Positions 15,960 through 25,281 of a stretch of DNA of 64,000 nucleotides are shown piece after piece. Origin of the DNA: Variovorax sp. OAS795 (GTDB taxonomy: Bacteria > Pseudomonadota > Gammaproteobacteria > Burkholderiales > Burkholderiaceae_C). Position numbers and translations under genes: made by a program. The notes under the pieces are model-generated. The model searched no databases and was not told the DNA's origin. It saw only the letters and a list, made by a program, of their open reading frames with translations. The stretch is taken from positions 2,728,001 through 2,792,000 of the forward strand of contig NZ_JBEPOH010000001.1 in NCBI RefSeq assembly GCF_040546685.1, in the 5' to 3' direction. The number at the start of each line of letters is the position of its first letter. Within the stretch, counting starts at the first letter, position 1.

Positions 15960-16673
15960 TCAATGCACGGCCATGCCGACCCACCGCTCGAGCGCTTCCC
16001 GATCGTTCAGGAGCTCCGCGGCGCGGCCGCCATGCACCACCGTCCCATGGTCGAGAATCAACGCGCGCTCCGCGTAGCCCAGCGCCTCGTCCACCTGCTG
16101 CTCGACGATGACGACGGCGATGCCGGTTTGCTCGCTGAGGTTGGCGAACGCGCGCAGCAGTTCCTGGCGGATCAACGGCGCGAGTCCTTCCAGTGGCTCG
16201 TCGAGCAGAAGCAGCGAAGGTTGGCCGAGCAAGGCCCGCGCGACCGACAGCATCTGCTGCTCGCCGCCTGAGAGCTGAGCGCCTCCGTTGCGGCGGCGCT
16301 CGGCAAGTCTCGGGAACAATGCATACGCCTCGTCCAGGGCGCCACGAGGCCTCCGCTTGAGGCCGGCAAGCAGGTTCTCCTCGACGGTCAGCGAAGGGAA
16401 GATGTCGCGCGTCTGCGGCACGTAGCCGAGTCCGAGTTCCGCACGGTGATGGGGTGCCAGCGCGGAGATGTCCTGGCCCATGAACCTGACGGTACCGCTG
16501 CGCAATGGCACCAGCCCCATGATGGCGCGCAGCGCCGTGGTCTTGCCCACGCCATTGCGCCCGACGATGGCCAGGCGGTCTTGCGCCTTCATTTCAAAGG
16601 AGAGATCGTTCAGGACAGTGGTCGGACCGTAGCCGGCCACCACGCCTTCCAGTTTCAGGATCGGCTGGGCCAT
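15960..16673 (-). CDS. livF: Branched-chain amino-acid-type ABC transporter ATPase (LivF)
   Basis: A 237-residue ABC ATPase of the LivF class. Walker A is GRNGVGKTT at about residues 37-45, the signature is LSGGEQQMLSVARALL at about 135-150, and Walker B is LLLLDEPLEGLAP. The start at 16673 lies one base after the LivG stop (TGAAATG), so translation is probably coupled. An upstream in-frame ATG at 16697 would overlap livG and is less likely. It works with LivG as the nucleotide-binding pair for permeases LivH and LivM. In this context the importer probably carries an aromatic acid rather than an amino acid. Confidence 0.95.
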   Translation of the reverse strand: MAQPILKLEGVVAGYGPTTVLNDLSFEMKAQDRLAIVGRNGVGKTTALRAIMGLVPLRSGTVRFMGQDISALAPHHRAELGLGYVPQTRDIFPSLTVEENLLAGLKRRPRGALDEAYALFPRLAERRRNGGAQLSGGEQQMLSVARALLGQPSLLLLDEPLEGLAPLIRQELLRAFANLSEQTGIAVVIVEQQVDEALGYAERALILDHGTVVHGGRAAELLNDREALERWVGMAVH

Positions 16674-16674
16674 T

Positions 16675-17415
16675 TCAATTCCCCAGGTAAGCGGCACGCA
16701 CCCGAGGGTCGCGCCGCACCGCGTCGGGAGAACCGTCGGCGATCACCGCGCCCTCGGCCAGCACGACGATCCGGTTGGCGAAGCGAAATACCAGGTCCAT
16801 GTCGTGCTCGATGATGAGTACGGCCAGGTCGCGCGGCAGCGAGTCCAGCGCCGCCAGCAGGCGGTTCCCGTCGCCCTTCGGCACGCCGGCCATCGGTTCG
16901 TCCAGCAGAACGACCTTGGGGCGCAGCGCCAGGGCAAGTGCCATTTCGATCAGGCGCTGTTCGCCGTACGCGAGGTCCTCGGTCGCTGTGCCGGCGTGCA
17001 CGCGCAGCCCGAAGCGCGTGAGGATGCCCTGCGCTTCGGCTTGCAGGGTGGGATAGGCATCCACGCTGCGCCACATCCGGCCCGTCAACCCCTCGCGTTC
17101 GAACAGCGCAAGCTCGATCTGCCGCTGCACGGGGAAGTGCGGCGCCAGGGTCGTGATCTGGAAGGTTCGCGCCAATCCGGCGCGCACCCGCTGGGCCTGG
17201 CTCAGCCGCGTGACGTCTTCGCCGAGCAGCGATATCTTTCCGCTGTCGCAAGCCAGCACGCCACTGATCTGGTTCACGAGCGTGGTCTTGCCCGCACCGT
17301 TGGGACCGATCAAGGCCAGACGGTCACCGGCATGCAGGGCGAACGACACGCCACGCGTCACATGGAGTCCGCCGAAGCGCTTGTCGACGGACTGCAGTTC
17401 CAGCAGCGCGCTCAT
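16675..17415 (-). CDS. livG: Branched-chain amino-acid-type ABC transporter ATPase (LivG)
   Basis: A 246-residue ABC ATPase of the LivG class. Walker A is GPNGAGKTTLVNQ at about residues 37-49, the Q-loop region is RTFQITTLAPHFPV, the signature region is EDLAYGEQRLIEMALAL, and Walker B is VVLLDEPMAGV. The ATG at 17415 overlaps the LivM stop by four bases (ATGA), so the genes are translationally coupled. The frame is open far upstream, but homology and the overlap both fix this start. Confidence 0.95.
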   Translation of the reverse strand: MSALLELQSVDKRFGGLHVTRGVSFALHAGDRLALIGPNGAGKTTLVNQISGVLACDSGKISLLGEDVTRLSQAQRVRAGLARTFQITTLAPHFPVQRQIELALFEREGLTGRMWRSVDAYPTLQAEAQGILTRFGLRVHAGTATEDLAYGEQRLIEMALALALRPKVVLLDEPMAGVPKGDGNRLLAALDSLPRDLAVLIIEHDMDLVFRFANRIVVLAEGAVIADGSPDAVRRDPRVRAAYLGN

Positions 17416-18410
17416 CGTGCACCTCCGGCTCGGCGACGCAGCCAGGCCCAGGCCTTGGCGGGCGACACGAGGACCACCAGCATCAGCAACGCGCCGACCA
17501 CGAACAGCCAGTGGTACGGGTTGATGGAGGCCGCCGTGTGGTGCAGCACCGTGAACACCGTGGCTCCCACCAGCGCGCCGGTGAGCCGGCCTGCGCCGCC
17601 CAGGATGAGCATAACGAGGACCTCGGCCGACAGTGCGAACGACAGGCTGTCCATGCCGACCACGGCGTTGGTCTGCGCCGACAGCGCACCGGCCGCTCCG
17701 GCCAGGGCGCCTGCGACGGTGTAGAGCATCCACAGGCGAGCCAGCACGGGGGTGCCCAACGCCGCCATCCGCGCGCGGTTCTCATGGATGCCGCGAACGG
17801 CCAGGCCGAACGGCGAGTCGACGATGCGGCGCGCGGCATAAAGCAGCACGGCAAGAACGGCCAGTGCGTACACGGCGGCGACGCGGCCCTCGAGGTCGAA
17901 GTCGAATCGGCCCAGAACCGGACCCATGACAAAGCCGGACAAGCCATCGTCGCCCCCGGTCCAGCCGCGAGCCTTCTGCGCCAGGCTCAGCAGGATCTGC
18001 GAGACCGCGATGGTGAGCATCAGGAAGGTGAACCCCTGGTAGCGCAGCAGGAATGCGCCCGAGAACGCGGCCAGGCCCGCACCGGCTGCAATGCCCACGG
18101 CAAGCCCCACCAGCGGATCCGGATGAACGTGCAGCGCGAAGATGCCCGCTGCGTACGCCCCCATGCCGAAAAGGGCGGCATGGCCGAGCGTCGCCAGGCC
18201 CGCGACACCGACGACCAGGTCGAGCGAAAGGACGAAGAGGGCGGTGATGAAGATGCGCGTCATCAATCCCAATTGATCCGGCATGGCGGCACAGGCCACC
18301 AAACCGAGCAGCAGGACCACGAGCGGCGCGCGCCAGGCGGGGGCGAAGCGCGGTGCCGAGGCGTCCTCGGATCGCGCACTGGGCGCGGGTAGGGATGTCA
18401 TCGTGTTCAT
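17412..18410 (-). CDS. livM: Branched-chain amino-acid-type ABC transporter permease (LivM)
   Basis: A 332-residue inner-membrane permease with about 9-10 hydrophobic segments. The LivM-typical stretch LVVGVAGLATLGHAALFGMGAYAAG is at about residues 65-90, and a late EAA-like loop is LGTPVLARLWMLYTVAGALAG. The start at 18410 overlaps the LivH stop by four bases (ATGA). An ATG at 18401 is an alternative. A hydrophilic N-terminal segment of about 25 residues precedes the first membrane span. Confidence 0.94.
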   Translation of the reverse strand: MNTMTSLPAPSARSEDASAPRFAPAWRAPLVVLLLGLVACAAMPDQLGLMTRIFITALFVLSLDLVVGVAGLATLGHAALFGMGAYAAGIFALHVHPDPLVGLAVGIAAGAGLAAFSGAFLLRYQGFTFLMLTIAVSQILLSLAQKARGWTGGDDGLSGFVMGPVLGRFDFDLEGRVAAVYALAVLAVLLYAARRIVDSPFGLAVRGIHENRARMAALGTPVLARLWMLYTVAGALAGAAGALSAQTNAVVGMDSLSFALSAEVLVMLILGGAGRLTGALVGATVFTVLHHTAASINPYHWLFVVGALLMLVVLVSPAKAWAWLRRRAGGAR

Positions 18411-19264
18411 TGCTTCAGCAGGCCGTTGGGACGCCAGGCCAGCAGGACGGCCATGGCGACGAAGAAGAAGAGGCTTCCCCAGTCCGAGGCCAGGTACTTG
18501 CTGGCCGTCTCGATCACCCCCAGCAGCACGGCGGCTGCCAGCGACCCGGCGATGCTGCCCATGCCGCCGACCGCGACGACCACCAGCACCAGCACGAGGT
18601 ACTTGAGCGCATAGAAGGGTTCCAGCGGCATCAGCTCGGCGCCCAGGATGCCGCCCAGGCCGGCCAGCGCCGCGCCTGCCGCGAAGCTCACGCACTGCAC
18701 CGTTCGGATCGGAATGCCCAGTGCGGACGCCGTGCCGCTGTGATCGACTGCCGCACGCAGCCAGATGCCGAAGCGCGTGCGGGTGACCGTCCACGCAGCG
18801 AGGCCCGCCACCGCGAGGCCGGCCGCGATCACCAGCAGGCGCTGGGCCGGCAGCGTGCGAAAGCCCAGGTCCACCGATCCGGCGAGCAGAGGCGGCAGCG
18901 GGATCAACTGCACCTGCGGGCCGACCAGCGCATTGGTGGTCGCGATCAGCACGAAGCTCAGCCCGATCGTGAACAGCACCTGGTCGAGCTCCTTGCGGCG
19001 GTAGAGATGGCGAAGTACCAGGGCTTCGAGCGCGGCACCGAGCGCCGCCGTGGCGAGCACCGCGGCTGGCACGGCCAGCCAGAAGCTCCACTGCGCCTCC
19101 CGCGTCAGGAGGGCTGCGCAGTACCCGCCCACCATGGCGAAAGCGCCGTGGCTCAGGTTCACGAAGCGCATCAGCCCGAGCGTGACCGACAGGCCGACGG
19201 CAATGACGAACAGCACCATGCCGTAGGCCAGCCCGTCGATCAGGATGTTGAGGAAGGTGTTCAC
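18407..19264 (-). CDS. livH: Branched-chain amino-acid-type ABC transporter permease (LivH)
   Basis: A 285-residue inner-membrane permease. Motifs include NILIDGLAYGMVLFVIAVGLS at the N-terminus and SLAAAVLLGVIETASKYLASDW near the C-terminus, both typical of LivH. The start is a GTG at 19264, 36 bases after the LivK-like receptor gene. No ATG lies in a better position and the ribosome-binding site is weak. It forms a heterodimer with LivM. Confidence 0.94.
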   Translation of the reverse strand: MNTFLNILIDGLAYGMVLFVIAVGLSVTLGLMRFVNLSHGAFAMVGGYCAALLTREAQWSFWLAVPAAVLATAALGAALEALVLRHLYRRKELDQVLFTIGLSFVLIATTNALVGPQVQLIPLPPLLAGSVDLGFRTLPAQRLLVIAAGLAVAGLAAWTVTRTRFGIWLRAAVDHSGTASALGIPIRTVQCVSFAAGAALAGLGGILGAELMPLEPFYALKYLVLVLVVVAVGGMGSIAGSLAAAVLLGVIETASKYLASDWGSLFFFVAMAVLLAWRPNGLLKQ

Positions 19265-19300
19265 GGGTTCGAACTCAGGCAGGGCGATGCGGCCGGCCGT

Positions 19301-20479
19301 TCACTTCTCCAGGCCGAAGTCGGTCTGGAGCCCGAAGCTCTGGATTTCCTTGTTGACGAGCTGGTCGCCCACCTTCTCGACCTTGCGCAGGTAGACGTTC
19401 TGTGTGATGTGGCGTGTCCTGGGATCGATGCTCACCGGGCCGCGCGGGCTCTCCCACTTGAGCGTGCGGGCCGCGGCCAGGGCCTTGGGTCCATCCTTCT
19501 GTCCGCCCGTCGCCTCGATCATCTTGTGGATCAGGTACATGCCGTCCCACGCGCCAACGGACGCATAGTTGGCCACTGCATTCGGGTCCTGCTTCTTGAG
19601 CGCAGCGATGAATTTCTTGTTCTCGGGCGAGTCGTGCGCACCCGAATAGTGGAAGGCGGTCGTCAAGCCCACGGCCGAATCACCGAACTTCTGCAAGTCG
19701 TACTCGTCCGTTTCGGCGGAGCCGAGGAACTGCACGCCGGCCTTCGCCAGCCCGTTCTCGTTGTAGGCCTTGACGAAGCCGAGGTTGGGCGGGCCGCCCG
19801 GAAGGAAGGTATAGACCGCCTGCGCGCCGCTCGCCTTGATGCGCTGCACGAAAGGCCCGAAATCCGTGGTGGCGATCGGCATGCGGATGCTCTCCACCAC
19901 CGTGCCGCCTTGCTTGGCGAACTCGCTCTTGAAGGCCGTCTCGGCGTCGATGCCCGGCCCGAAGTCCGTGACGGCCGTGACGACCTTCTTCACTCCCTGC
20001 TTCGCGGCCCACTGCGCCGCGGGCACGGTGACTTGCCACAAGGTGTAGCTGCTGCGCAGGAAGTACTCGGACTTCTCGGTGATGGCCGAGGTCGCGGCGT
20101 TGAAGATCACGGTCGGCGTCCTGGACTGCTGGATCAGCGGTGCGACGGCCATCGCATTGGGCGTGAAGACGAAGCCGCCCAGGTAGTCGACCTTGTCCTT
20201 GACGAGCAGCTCCTGGACCAGGGTCTTGGTCAGCGCAGGATTGGGTCCGCCGGTGTCGCGATAGATGAATTCGACGTCCTTCCCGGCGAGCTTGCCGCCC
20301 TGGCTGGCGACATAGCTCTCCGCGGCCGCCTTGAACAGCGAGCCGTAGTGGGCGAAGGGGCCGGAGAAGGGGCCGATGATGCCGACCTTGACCGCCTGCG
20401 CCATGGCCCCGGGGGAGGCGAACGCCAAAGCGGCGGAGGCGAAGAGCGCACACGCGATGGCACGGCGGTTGAATTTCAT
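19301..20479 (-). CDS. LivK-type periplasmic substrate-binding protein
   Basis: A 392-residue type I periplasmic binding protein with a signal peptide (MKFNRRAIACALFASAALAF, cleavage near AMA-QA). The mature start AVKVGIIGPFSGPFAHYG is typical of LivK-like receptors in aromatic-acid transport operons. It is the receptor for the LivHMGF transporter downstream. The ATG at 20479 follows GGAGACCCACC. The 135-base gap upstream suggests its own promoter, though it lies in line with the hydroxyquinol genes. Confidence 0.94.
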   Translation of the reverse strand: MKFNRRAIACALFASAALAFASPGAMAQAVKVGIIGPFSGPFAHYGSLFKAAAESYVASQGGKLAGKDVEFIYRDTGGPNPALTKTLVQELLVKDKVDYLGGFVFTPNAMAVAPLIQQSRTPTVIFNAATSAITEKSEYFLRSSYTLWQVTVPAAQWAAKQGVKKVVTAVTDFGPGIDAETAFKSEFAKQGGTVVESIRMPIATTDFGPFVQRIKASGAQAVYTFLPGGPPNLGFVKAYNENGLAKAGVQFLGSAETDEYDLQKFGDSAVGLTTAFHYSGAHDSPENKKFIAALKKQDPNAVANYASVGAWDGMYLIHKMIEATGGQKDGPKALAAARTLKWESPRGPVSIDPRTRHITQNVYLRKVEKVGDQLVNKEIQSFGLQTDFGLEK

Positions 20480-20561
20480 GGTGGGTCTCCAGATGGATTG
20501 CGTTCAAGGCTCGGCCGTCATGTGCGTCTCGAGTCCTGGAATTTTCATTGCAATCTCAACT

Positions 20562-20577
20562 GGTTGCAATACCAACC
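20562..20577. promoter_or_regulatory. Inverted repeat upstream of the LivK-type gene
   Basis: GGTTG (20562-20566) and CAACC (20573-20577) form a 5-bp inverted repeat with a six-base spacer, about 85 bases upstream of the receptor gene start. TTGCAAT also occurs twice nearby. It is a candidate operator in the only sizeable gap within this minus-strand block. The evidence is symmetry and position only. Confidence 0.3.
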
Positions 20578-20614
20578 ATATAGCGTTTACCCGCGCCGGG
20601 CGCACGAAGCCTGA

Positions 20615-21718
20615 TTACGCGGGTCGTAGGCCGTCAAAGGCCTTTTGCAGGAGCTGCCTGATCTCGTTGCGTTGCGCTGGACCCATCTCTCGCGGGTTCC
20701 AGTAAGGGTTCTTCACGGTGAGATCCGCAGCGCGGTCGAGGTCGACCTCCTTCATGCCGAGGTCCCGCAGCGCCACCGGCGCGCCGTTGTCTCGTGCCAG
20801 GTCGAAAAGGCTGGCCGCGGCGCTGCGCGGCTCTGCCGGCCCGAGTGCGCGCTCGATGCAGGAAATGGCGCCAGGCACTGCCGGTGCGTTGAAGGCAATG
20901 ACCTGGGGCAGCACCACCGTGTGAACTTCGGCATGGGGCAGGTTGAAGCTGCCGCCAAGGGTGTGGCACAGCTTGTGGTGCAGCGCCATGCCCACGCTGC
21001 CAAGTACCGTCCCGCACAGCCACGCACCGTACAGCGCGTCTGCGCGCGCATCGATGTCGTCGCTGCGCCGGCGGATGGCTGGCAGCGCCCTGGCGATGGC
21101 ACGGATGCCTTCCTCGGCCATCAGGCTCATCACCGGATTGCCGTCGCGCGCATACAAACCTTCCGCCGCGTGTGCGATCGCATTCATGCCGCTCGTCACG
21201 CTCAAGGAAACCGGCAGCGTCAGCGTCAACGCCGGGTCGTAGATGACCGTGCGAGGCAGCACGCGTGCGTCCTTGCCGGTCTTCTTCAATCCGGCCTCGG
21301 TGATGCCGTAGATCGGCGTCATCTCGCTTCCCGCGTAAGTCGTCGGGATCGCAAGGATCGGCAAACCGGAGTCGAGTGCGATGGCCTTGCCCAAACCGAT
21401 CGTCGAGCCGCCTCCCATCGCTACGGCGCAGTCAGCGCCCAGGCGCCGCGCCTCGTCGCGGGCCTCGCGTGCCGTCTCGATGGGCACGTGCATGACGGCG
21501 CGCGCAAAGATGCCCGCCGCGCGATCGCCCAGACGTTCGACGACCATCTGCGCCTGGCCCTGCTGCTCGGGCGTGCACAGCACCAGCGCACGGCGCGCCC
21601 CGAGAAGCTCGATCTCGCGCTCCAGGTGCGACAGGGCGCCGGCCCCGAACACCACCCGCGAAGGCTGGCCGTTGTAGACGAAATCCTTCATGCTCGGCAA
21701 TGGCAGGATGTCAGGCAT
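20615..21718 (-). CDS. Maleylacetate reductase (iron-containing alcohol dehydrogenase family)
   Basis: A 367-residue enzyme that reduces maleylacetate to 3-oxoadipate with NAD(P)H, the second step of hydroxyquinol catabolism. Family marks are the NAD-binding GADCAVAMGGGSTIGLGKA at about residues 90-110, then IPTTYAGSEMTPIYG, and FNLPHAEVHTVVLPQVIAFN later. These match maleylacetate reductases rather than Fe-dependent alcohol dehydrogenases. The start at 21718 overlaps the hydroxyquinol dioxygenase stop by eight bases; MKDF at 21691 is an alternative start. Adjacency to the dioxygenase makes the assignment firm. Confidence 0.95.
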   Translation of the reverse strand: MPDILPLPSMKDFVYNGQPSRVVFGAGALSHLEREIELLGARRALVLCTPEQQGQAQMVVERLGDRAAGIFARAVMHVPIETAREARDEARRLGADCAVAMGGGSTIGLGKAIALDSGLPILAIPTTYAGSEMTPIYGITEAGLKKTGKDARVLPRTVIYDPALTLTLPVSLSVTSGMNAIAHAAEGLYARDGNPVMSLMAEEGIRAIARALPAIRRRSDDIDARADALYGAWLCGTVLGSVGMALHHKLCHTLGGSFNLPHAEVHTVVLPQVIAFNAPAVPGAISCIERALGPAEPRSAAASLFDLARDNGAPVALRDLGMKEVDLDRAADLTVKNPYWNPREMGPAQRNEIRQLLQKAFDGLRPA

Positions 21719-22559
21719 CCGCAGGCTCCTGCCCGGCGGGGTTCAGCACGAAGTCGTACTCGACAAGGTAGGAGCCGTCGGCTTGCTGCTTCCAGTCGGC
21801 AATCAGCGACTGGCGCACGCCGAACACCGCATCCGAATCCAGGTACCGATCGTCGCTGCGGAACACGTGCGTGATCAGCTTCTCGTAGCCTTCGGCCTCG
21901 ATCAGGAAGTGCAGGTGCGCGGGACGCCACGGATGCCGGCCGGTTGCCTTCAGGAGATCGCCCACCGGGCCGTCGTGCGGAACGGCGTATGGAACGGCCA
22001 GGATCGAGCGGAAGTGGTAGCGCCCCTCGCTGTCGGCGTGCACGATGCCGCGTGCCTGCGCATGGTCGATCTCCGGATGCTGCACGTCGTACAGGCCGTC
22101 TTCGTCGGATTGCCAAACGTCCATGCGGGCGTTGGCGACCGGCTCGCCGCCGATGCCGCGCACCGTGCCGCGCACGAGGCACGGAATGCCCCGGGCTCCG
22201 TTGGAGATGTCTGCGCCAAGTTCGTAGCGAGGCGCGCCTTCCACGTGGAACGGGCCGAAGACGGTCGCCTCGGTGCAGCCGGCGGGCTTGTCGTTGTTCT
22301 GCGCCACCGTCAGCATCGACAGGCCCAGCACGTCCGACAGCAGGATGAACTCCTGTCGCTTGTCGTCGGTGATGTGGCCGCAGCGGGTCAGGAACTCGAT
22401 GCCCTCGAGCCACTCCTCTTCGGTCAACGCCACCTCGCGTGCAAAGGCATGCAGGTGCTGCACGAGACTGTCCATGATGCGCCTCCGCCGCGGGTCCGGC
22501 GCCTCTGCCTGCCGCGCAAGCACGGCGTCGGTGATGGTGTGATGGTCCAGATTGCGCAT
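21711..22559 (-). CDS. Hydroxyquinol 1,2-dioxygenase (intradiol ring cleavage)
   Basis: A 282-residue intradiol dioxygenase. It cleaves hydroxyquinol (1,2,4-trihydroxybenzene) between the two adjacent hydroxyl carbons, giving maleylacetate. The Fe(III) ligands are visible: Tyr157 in DGLYDVQ, Tyr191 in VPYAVPHDG, and His215 and His217 in PAHLHF. An N-terminal helical dimerisation domain (residues 1-95) precedes the catalytic beta-sandwich. The length and N-terminus match hydroxyquinol dioxygenases better than catechol dioxygenases, and the maleylacetate reductase next door confirms it. Confidence 0.95.
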   Translation of the reverse strand: MRNLDHHTITDAVLARQAEAPDPRRRRIMDSLVQHLHAFAREVALTEEEWLEGIEFLTRCGHITDDKRQEFILLSDVLGLSMLTVAQNNDKPAGCTEATVFGPFHVEGAPRYELGADISNGARGIPCLVRGTVRGIGGEPVANARMDVWQSDEDGLYDVQHPEIDHAQARGIVHADSEGRYHFRSILAVPYAVPHDGPVGDLLKATGRHPWRPAHLHFLIEAEGYEKLITHVFRSDDRYLDSDAVFGVRQSLIADWKQQADGSYLVEYDFVLNPAGQEPADA

Positions 22560-22571
22560 GAGGGCTCTCCT

Positions 22572-23534
22572 TCAGTCCAGCTGCAGTTGGGTCCGCTGCG
22601 CGACCGTGCCCCACTTGGCGAAGTCCTCCTGGCTGCGCCGCTCTGCCTCCTGCGTGCTGTAGCCCTCGACACGCAGGTCCATCTCCGCCAGCCGTGTCTT
22701 CACGGCAGGCGCCTGGAGCGCGGCGCGCACGTCGCGCTGGATTTTCTCGACCGTGGCAGCCGGCAGGCTGGACGGTGCCATCAGGGTCTCGAAGAAGGTG
22801 GCATCGAATCCCGGATGTCCGCTCTGGGCGATCGTCGGAACCTCGGGCAGCAGGCCCGATCGTTCCTTGCCGGACACCGCGATCGCGCGCAGCCGCCCGC
22901 TCTGGACATGTGGCAGCACGATGGAGGAGACGATGAAGCCGCAGTCCACATGGCCGCCCATCACGTCCTGCGCGGCAGGGCCTGGACCTTTGTAGGGCAC
23001 ATGGGTGAGCCTGGTTCCGGTCGTGGCCAGCAGCATCTCCATGGCCATGTGGCTGGGCGTGCCCGCGCCGCCGGAGGCGTACAGACGCGTCGAGGGCAAC
23101 TGGACGAACTTCGCGAGGGACGGCACATCGGCCGCGGGATTGCAGGCAAGGGTCTGGTTGAAGCTCGCGAAGTACGTCACCGGCCTGAGCGAAGCCCTCA
23201 GGTCGAAGCCCAGCTTCCTGTAGAGATGGGGATTGATGGTGAGGATCGTGTCGGGCCCGACCAGCAGGGTGTGGCCGTCCCGGGCATGCGCGACTTCCCC
23301 GGCCGCCAGGTTGCCCCCGGCACCGGTCTTGTTCTCGATGACAACCGCCTGATTCCAGGCGGCCTGAAGCGCCGGCTGTATCAGCCTCGCGATCACGTCG
23401 CCCGGGGTGCCCGGCGGAAAAGCCGCCACCAGGCGGACCGGCTTGGTGGGCCAAGCCTGCGCGAATGCCGAAGGCGCCATGGCCAGGGCCATTGCAAAGG
23501 CAGCGAGGCGAAGAAGCGGGGTGTGGACTTTCAT
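22572..23534 (-). CDS. Tripartite tricarboxylate transporter receptor (Bug family), periplasmic
   Basis: A 320-residue Bug/TctC receptor with signal peptide MKVHTPLLRLAAFAMALAM (cleavage near AFA-QA). The mature domain begins KPVRLVAAFPPGTPGDVIAR, then NKTGAGGNLA. The start at 23534 overlaps the stop of the FAD monooxygenase by four bases (ATGA), so it is translationally coupled within the hydroxyquinol operon. It presumably captures the aromatic substrate or an intermediate for uptake. Confidence 0.95.
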   Translation of the reverse strand: MKVHTPLLRLAAFAMALAMAPSAFAQAWPTKPVRLVAAFPPGTPGDVIARLIQPALQAAWNQAVVIENKTGAGGNLAAGEVAHARDGHTLLVGPDTILTINPHLYRKLGFDLRASLRPVTYFASFNQTLACNPAADVPSLAKFVQLPSTRLYASGGAGTPSHMAMEMLLATTGTRLTHVPYKGPGPAAQDVMGGHVDCGFIVSSIVLPHVQSGRLRAIAVSGKERSGLLPEVPTIAQSGHPGFDATFFETLMAPSSLPAATVEKIQRDVRAALQAPAVKTRLAEMDLRVEGYSTQEAERRSQEDFAKWGTVAQRTQLQLD

Positions 23535-25258
23535 GCCGGGTCTCCTCCCGTCGCATCGACGGGGATTGTTGAAGGGATTGAAGTGACGCGAGACAGCACA
23601 TTTGCCGCATCGTCCGGGGCCGCACCGCGCCATGCCACGATTTGGTCCGGGCGGACCAGCGCAAGCGGCGCTTCGTAGAGTTCGCGCAGGGACGGCTGTG
23701 CCAGCCTCACGACGCGCAGGTCCATTTCCAGACCTCGTGCCGCGGCTTCGAAGGCGTCGGTGGCGGGGGCATCAGGCCCCAGCGCCAGCAGGGTCCATTC
23801 GGTGTGGAACAGGTCGAACAGCGAGCGCCCGTCATCGAGCCACGCATGCGGTGGCCGCCCGCCCGGACTGGCGGTGGGTGTGTAGGCGTTCGGCTCGTCG
23901 AGCGGCAGCACGGCCCCATCGCCGAGGATGATCGGCGAGCCGTCGTAGCGGCCGCCGAAGGTCACGCCCGGGATATTGAATTCGAGCCGGGCATGCGCAT
24001 CGAAGTGCAGGCCCGCGAGCTTGCGCTCGGCATCGCCCCGCTGGGAGGCTTCTTCCAATTCAGGCTTTGCCGCGAAGAGCCCCACCGAGTCGGCGAACTT
24101 GCGCGCATAGCCGGTGTTGCGCTCGGCCAAGGGCCTGCGCTCGGCCTCGTAGCTGTCGAGCAGCGCCAGCGGTGCCTGGCCGCGGATCACGCTCGCGAGC
24201 TTCCAGCCCAGGTTGACCGCGTCTTCGACGGCCGTGTTGTAGCCCAGTCCACCGGTGGGCGTGAACAGGTGCGCCGCGTCGCCTGCGATGAAGACCCGGC
24301 CCTGCTGGAAGCGCTGCGCCACCAGCGCGTGCCCCGCGAGCCAGGTGCCCATGGAGAGAATCTCGATCGGCACGTCGGCGCCCACCGCCTCGGTGAAGAC
24401 GCGGCGCGCGTCGGCCTCGGTCCAGCCGTCGGCATCTTCGCCGGGGCGCAGCGCCGCATGGAAGGCGTACTCGGACACGCCGTCCACCGAGGCCATGAAG
24501 GCTCGCCTTTCGTGGTTGACGGCCACGTACATCCAGGCCTTGGGATGGCGCAGCACGTCGAGGAACCGCGGCGCGCGCAGGTAGATGGCAAACATCTTGC
24601 CGCCCATGAACTCGCGCCGAATGCCGCTCTCGCCGCCCCATTCGATGCCCAGCTGTTGCCGCACCAGGCTGCGCGCGCCGTCGGCACCGACGAGGAACTT
24701 TGCGACAACCTCCTGCGCAGGGCCGCCCTCGGCCGGCCGCACCGTGGCGCTCACCGATCCACCCTCGTCGCTGAACCGCTCCAGCCGCCAGCCATAGCGC
24801 ACATCGGCGGAAGGCCAGGCCTGCGCATGGCGGCGCAGCGCCTGCTCGACGAATTTCTGCGACACGCGATGCGGCAGCTCGGCGGCGCTCCAGGACCCGG
24901 TCATCGACTTGACCTTGACCGCGGCCTCGGCGGCCGTGGGCAGGTTGATGCGCGCCAGTTCATGACCGGCGAAGCGCGTGAAGTACCCAATGTCCGTCGG
25001 GTGGTCGGCCGGCAGGCCCAGCGCACGGATCTCGTGCGCGAACCCGAGCCGCCGGAAATGCTCCATCGTTCGGGCCTGGGTCGCATTGGCCTGCGGGTTG
25101 AAGGCCGTACCTGGTTTGGCATCGACCAGCAGGCAGCGGATGCCGCGGCGCCCGAGTTCGTTGGCGAACATCAGGCCGCAGGGACCGCCGCCGGCGATCA
25201 GCACGTCCGTGGCAATGAGGGGAGGGTGGCCGGCATCGGGCCGGGGCGTGGCGGTCAT
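23531..25258 (-). CDS. FAD-dependent aromatic hydroxylase (PheA/TfdB/resorcinol hydroxylase-like)
   Basis: A 575-residue class A flavin monooxygenase. The N-terminal dinucleotide motif is VLIAGGGPCGLMFANELG, the DG motif is LVGADGARSLVRQQLG, and the FAD-binding GD motif is VFIAGDAAHLFTPTGGLGYN. A C-terminal thioredoxin-like domain follows at about 430-575, as in phenol and 2,4-dichlorophenol hydroxylases. Placed directly before hydroxyquinol dioxygenase, it is the best candidate for making hydroxyquinol, by ortho-hydroxylation of a resorcinol-type compound or oxidative decarboxylation of a dihydroxybenzoate. An alternative start at 25282 (MHEEERQP) overlaps the upstream stop (TGATG) and is also plausible. 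Confidence 0.92.
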   Translation of the reverse strand: MTATPRPDAGHPPLIATDVLIAGGGPCGLMFANELGRRGIRCLLVDAKPGTAFNPQANATQARTMEHFRRLGFAHEIRALGLPADHPTDIGYFTRFAGHELARINLPTAAEAAVKVKSMTGSWSAAELPHRVSQKFVEQALRRHAQAWPSADVRYGWRLERFSDEGGSVSATVRPAEGGPAQEVVAKFLVGADGARSLVRQQLGIEWGGESGIRREFMGGKMFAIYLRAPRFLDVLRHPKAWMYVAVNHERRAFMASVDGVSEYAFHAALRPGEDADGWTEADARRVFTEAVGADVPIEILSMGTWLAGHALVAQRFQQGRVFIAGDAAHLFTPTGGLGYNTAVEDAVNLGWKLASVIRGQAPLALLDSYEAERRPLAERNTGYARKFADSVGLFAAKPELEEASQRGDAERKLAGLHFDAHARLEFNIPGVTFGGRYDGSPIILGDGAVLPLDEPNAYTPTASPGGRPPHAWLDDGRSLFDLFHTEWTLLALGPDAPATDAFEAAARGLEMDLRVVRLAQPSLRELYEAPLALVRPDQIVAWRGAAPDDAANVLSRVTSIPSTIPVDATGGDPA

Positions 25259-25281
25259 CGGCTGTCTTTCTTCTTCATGCA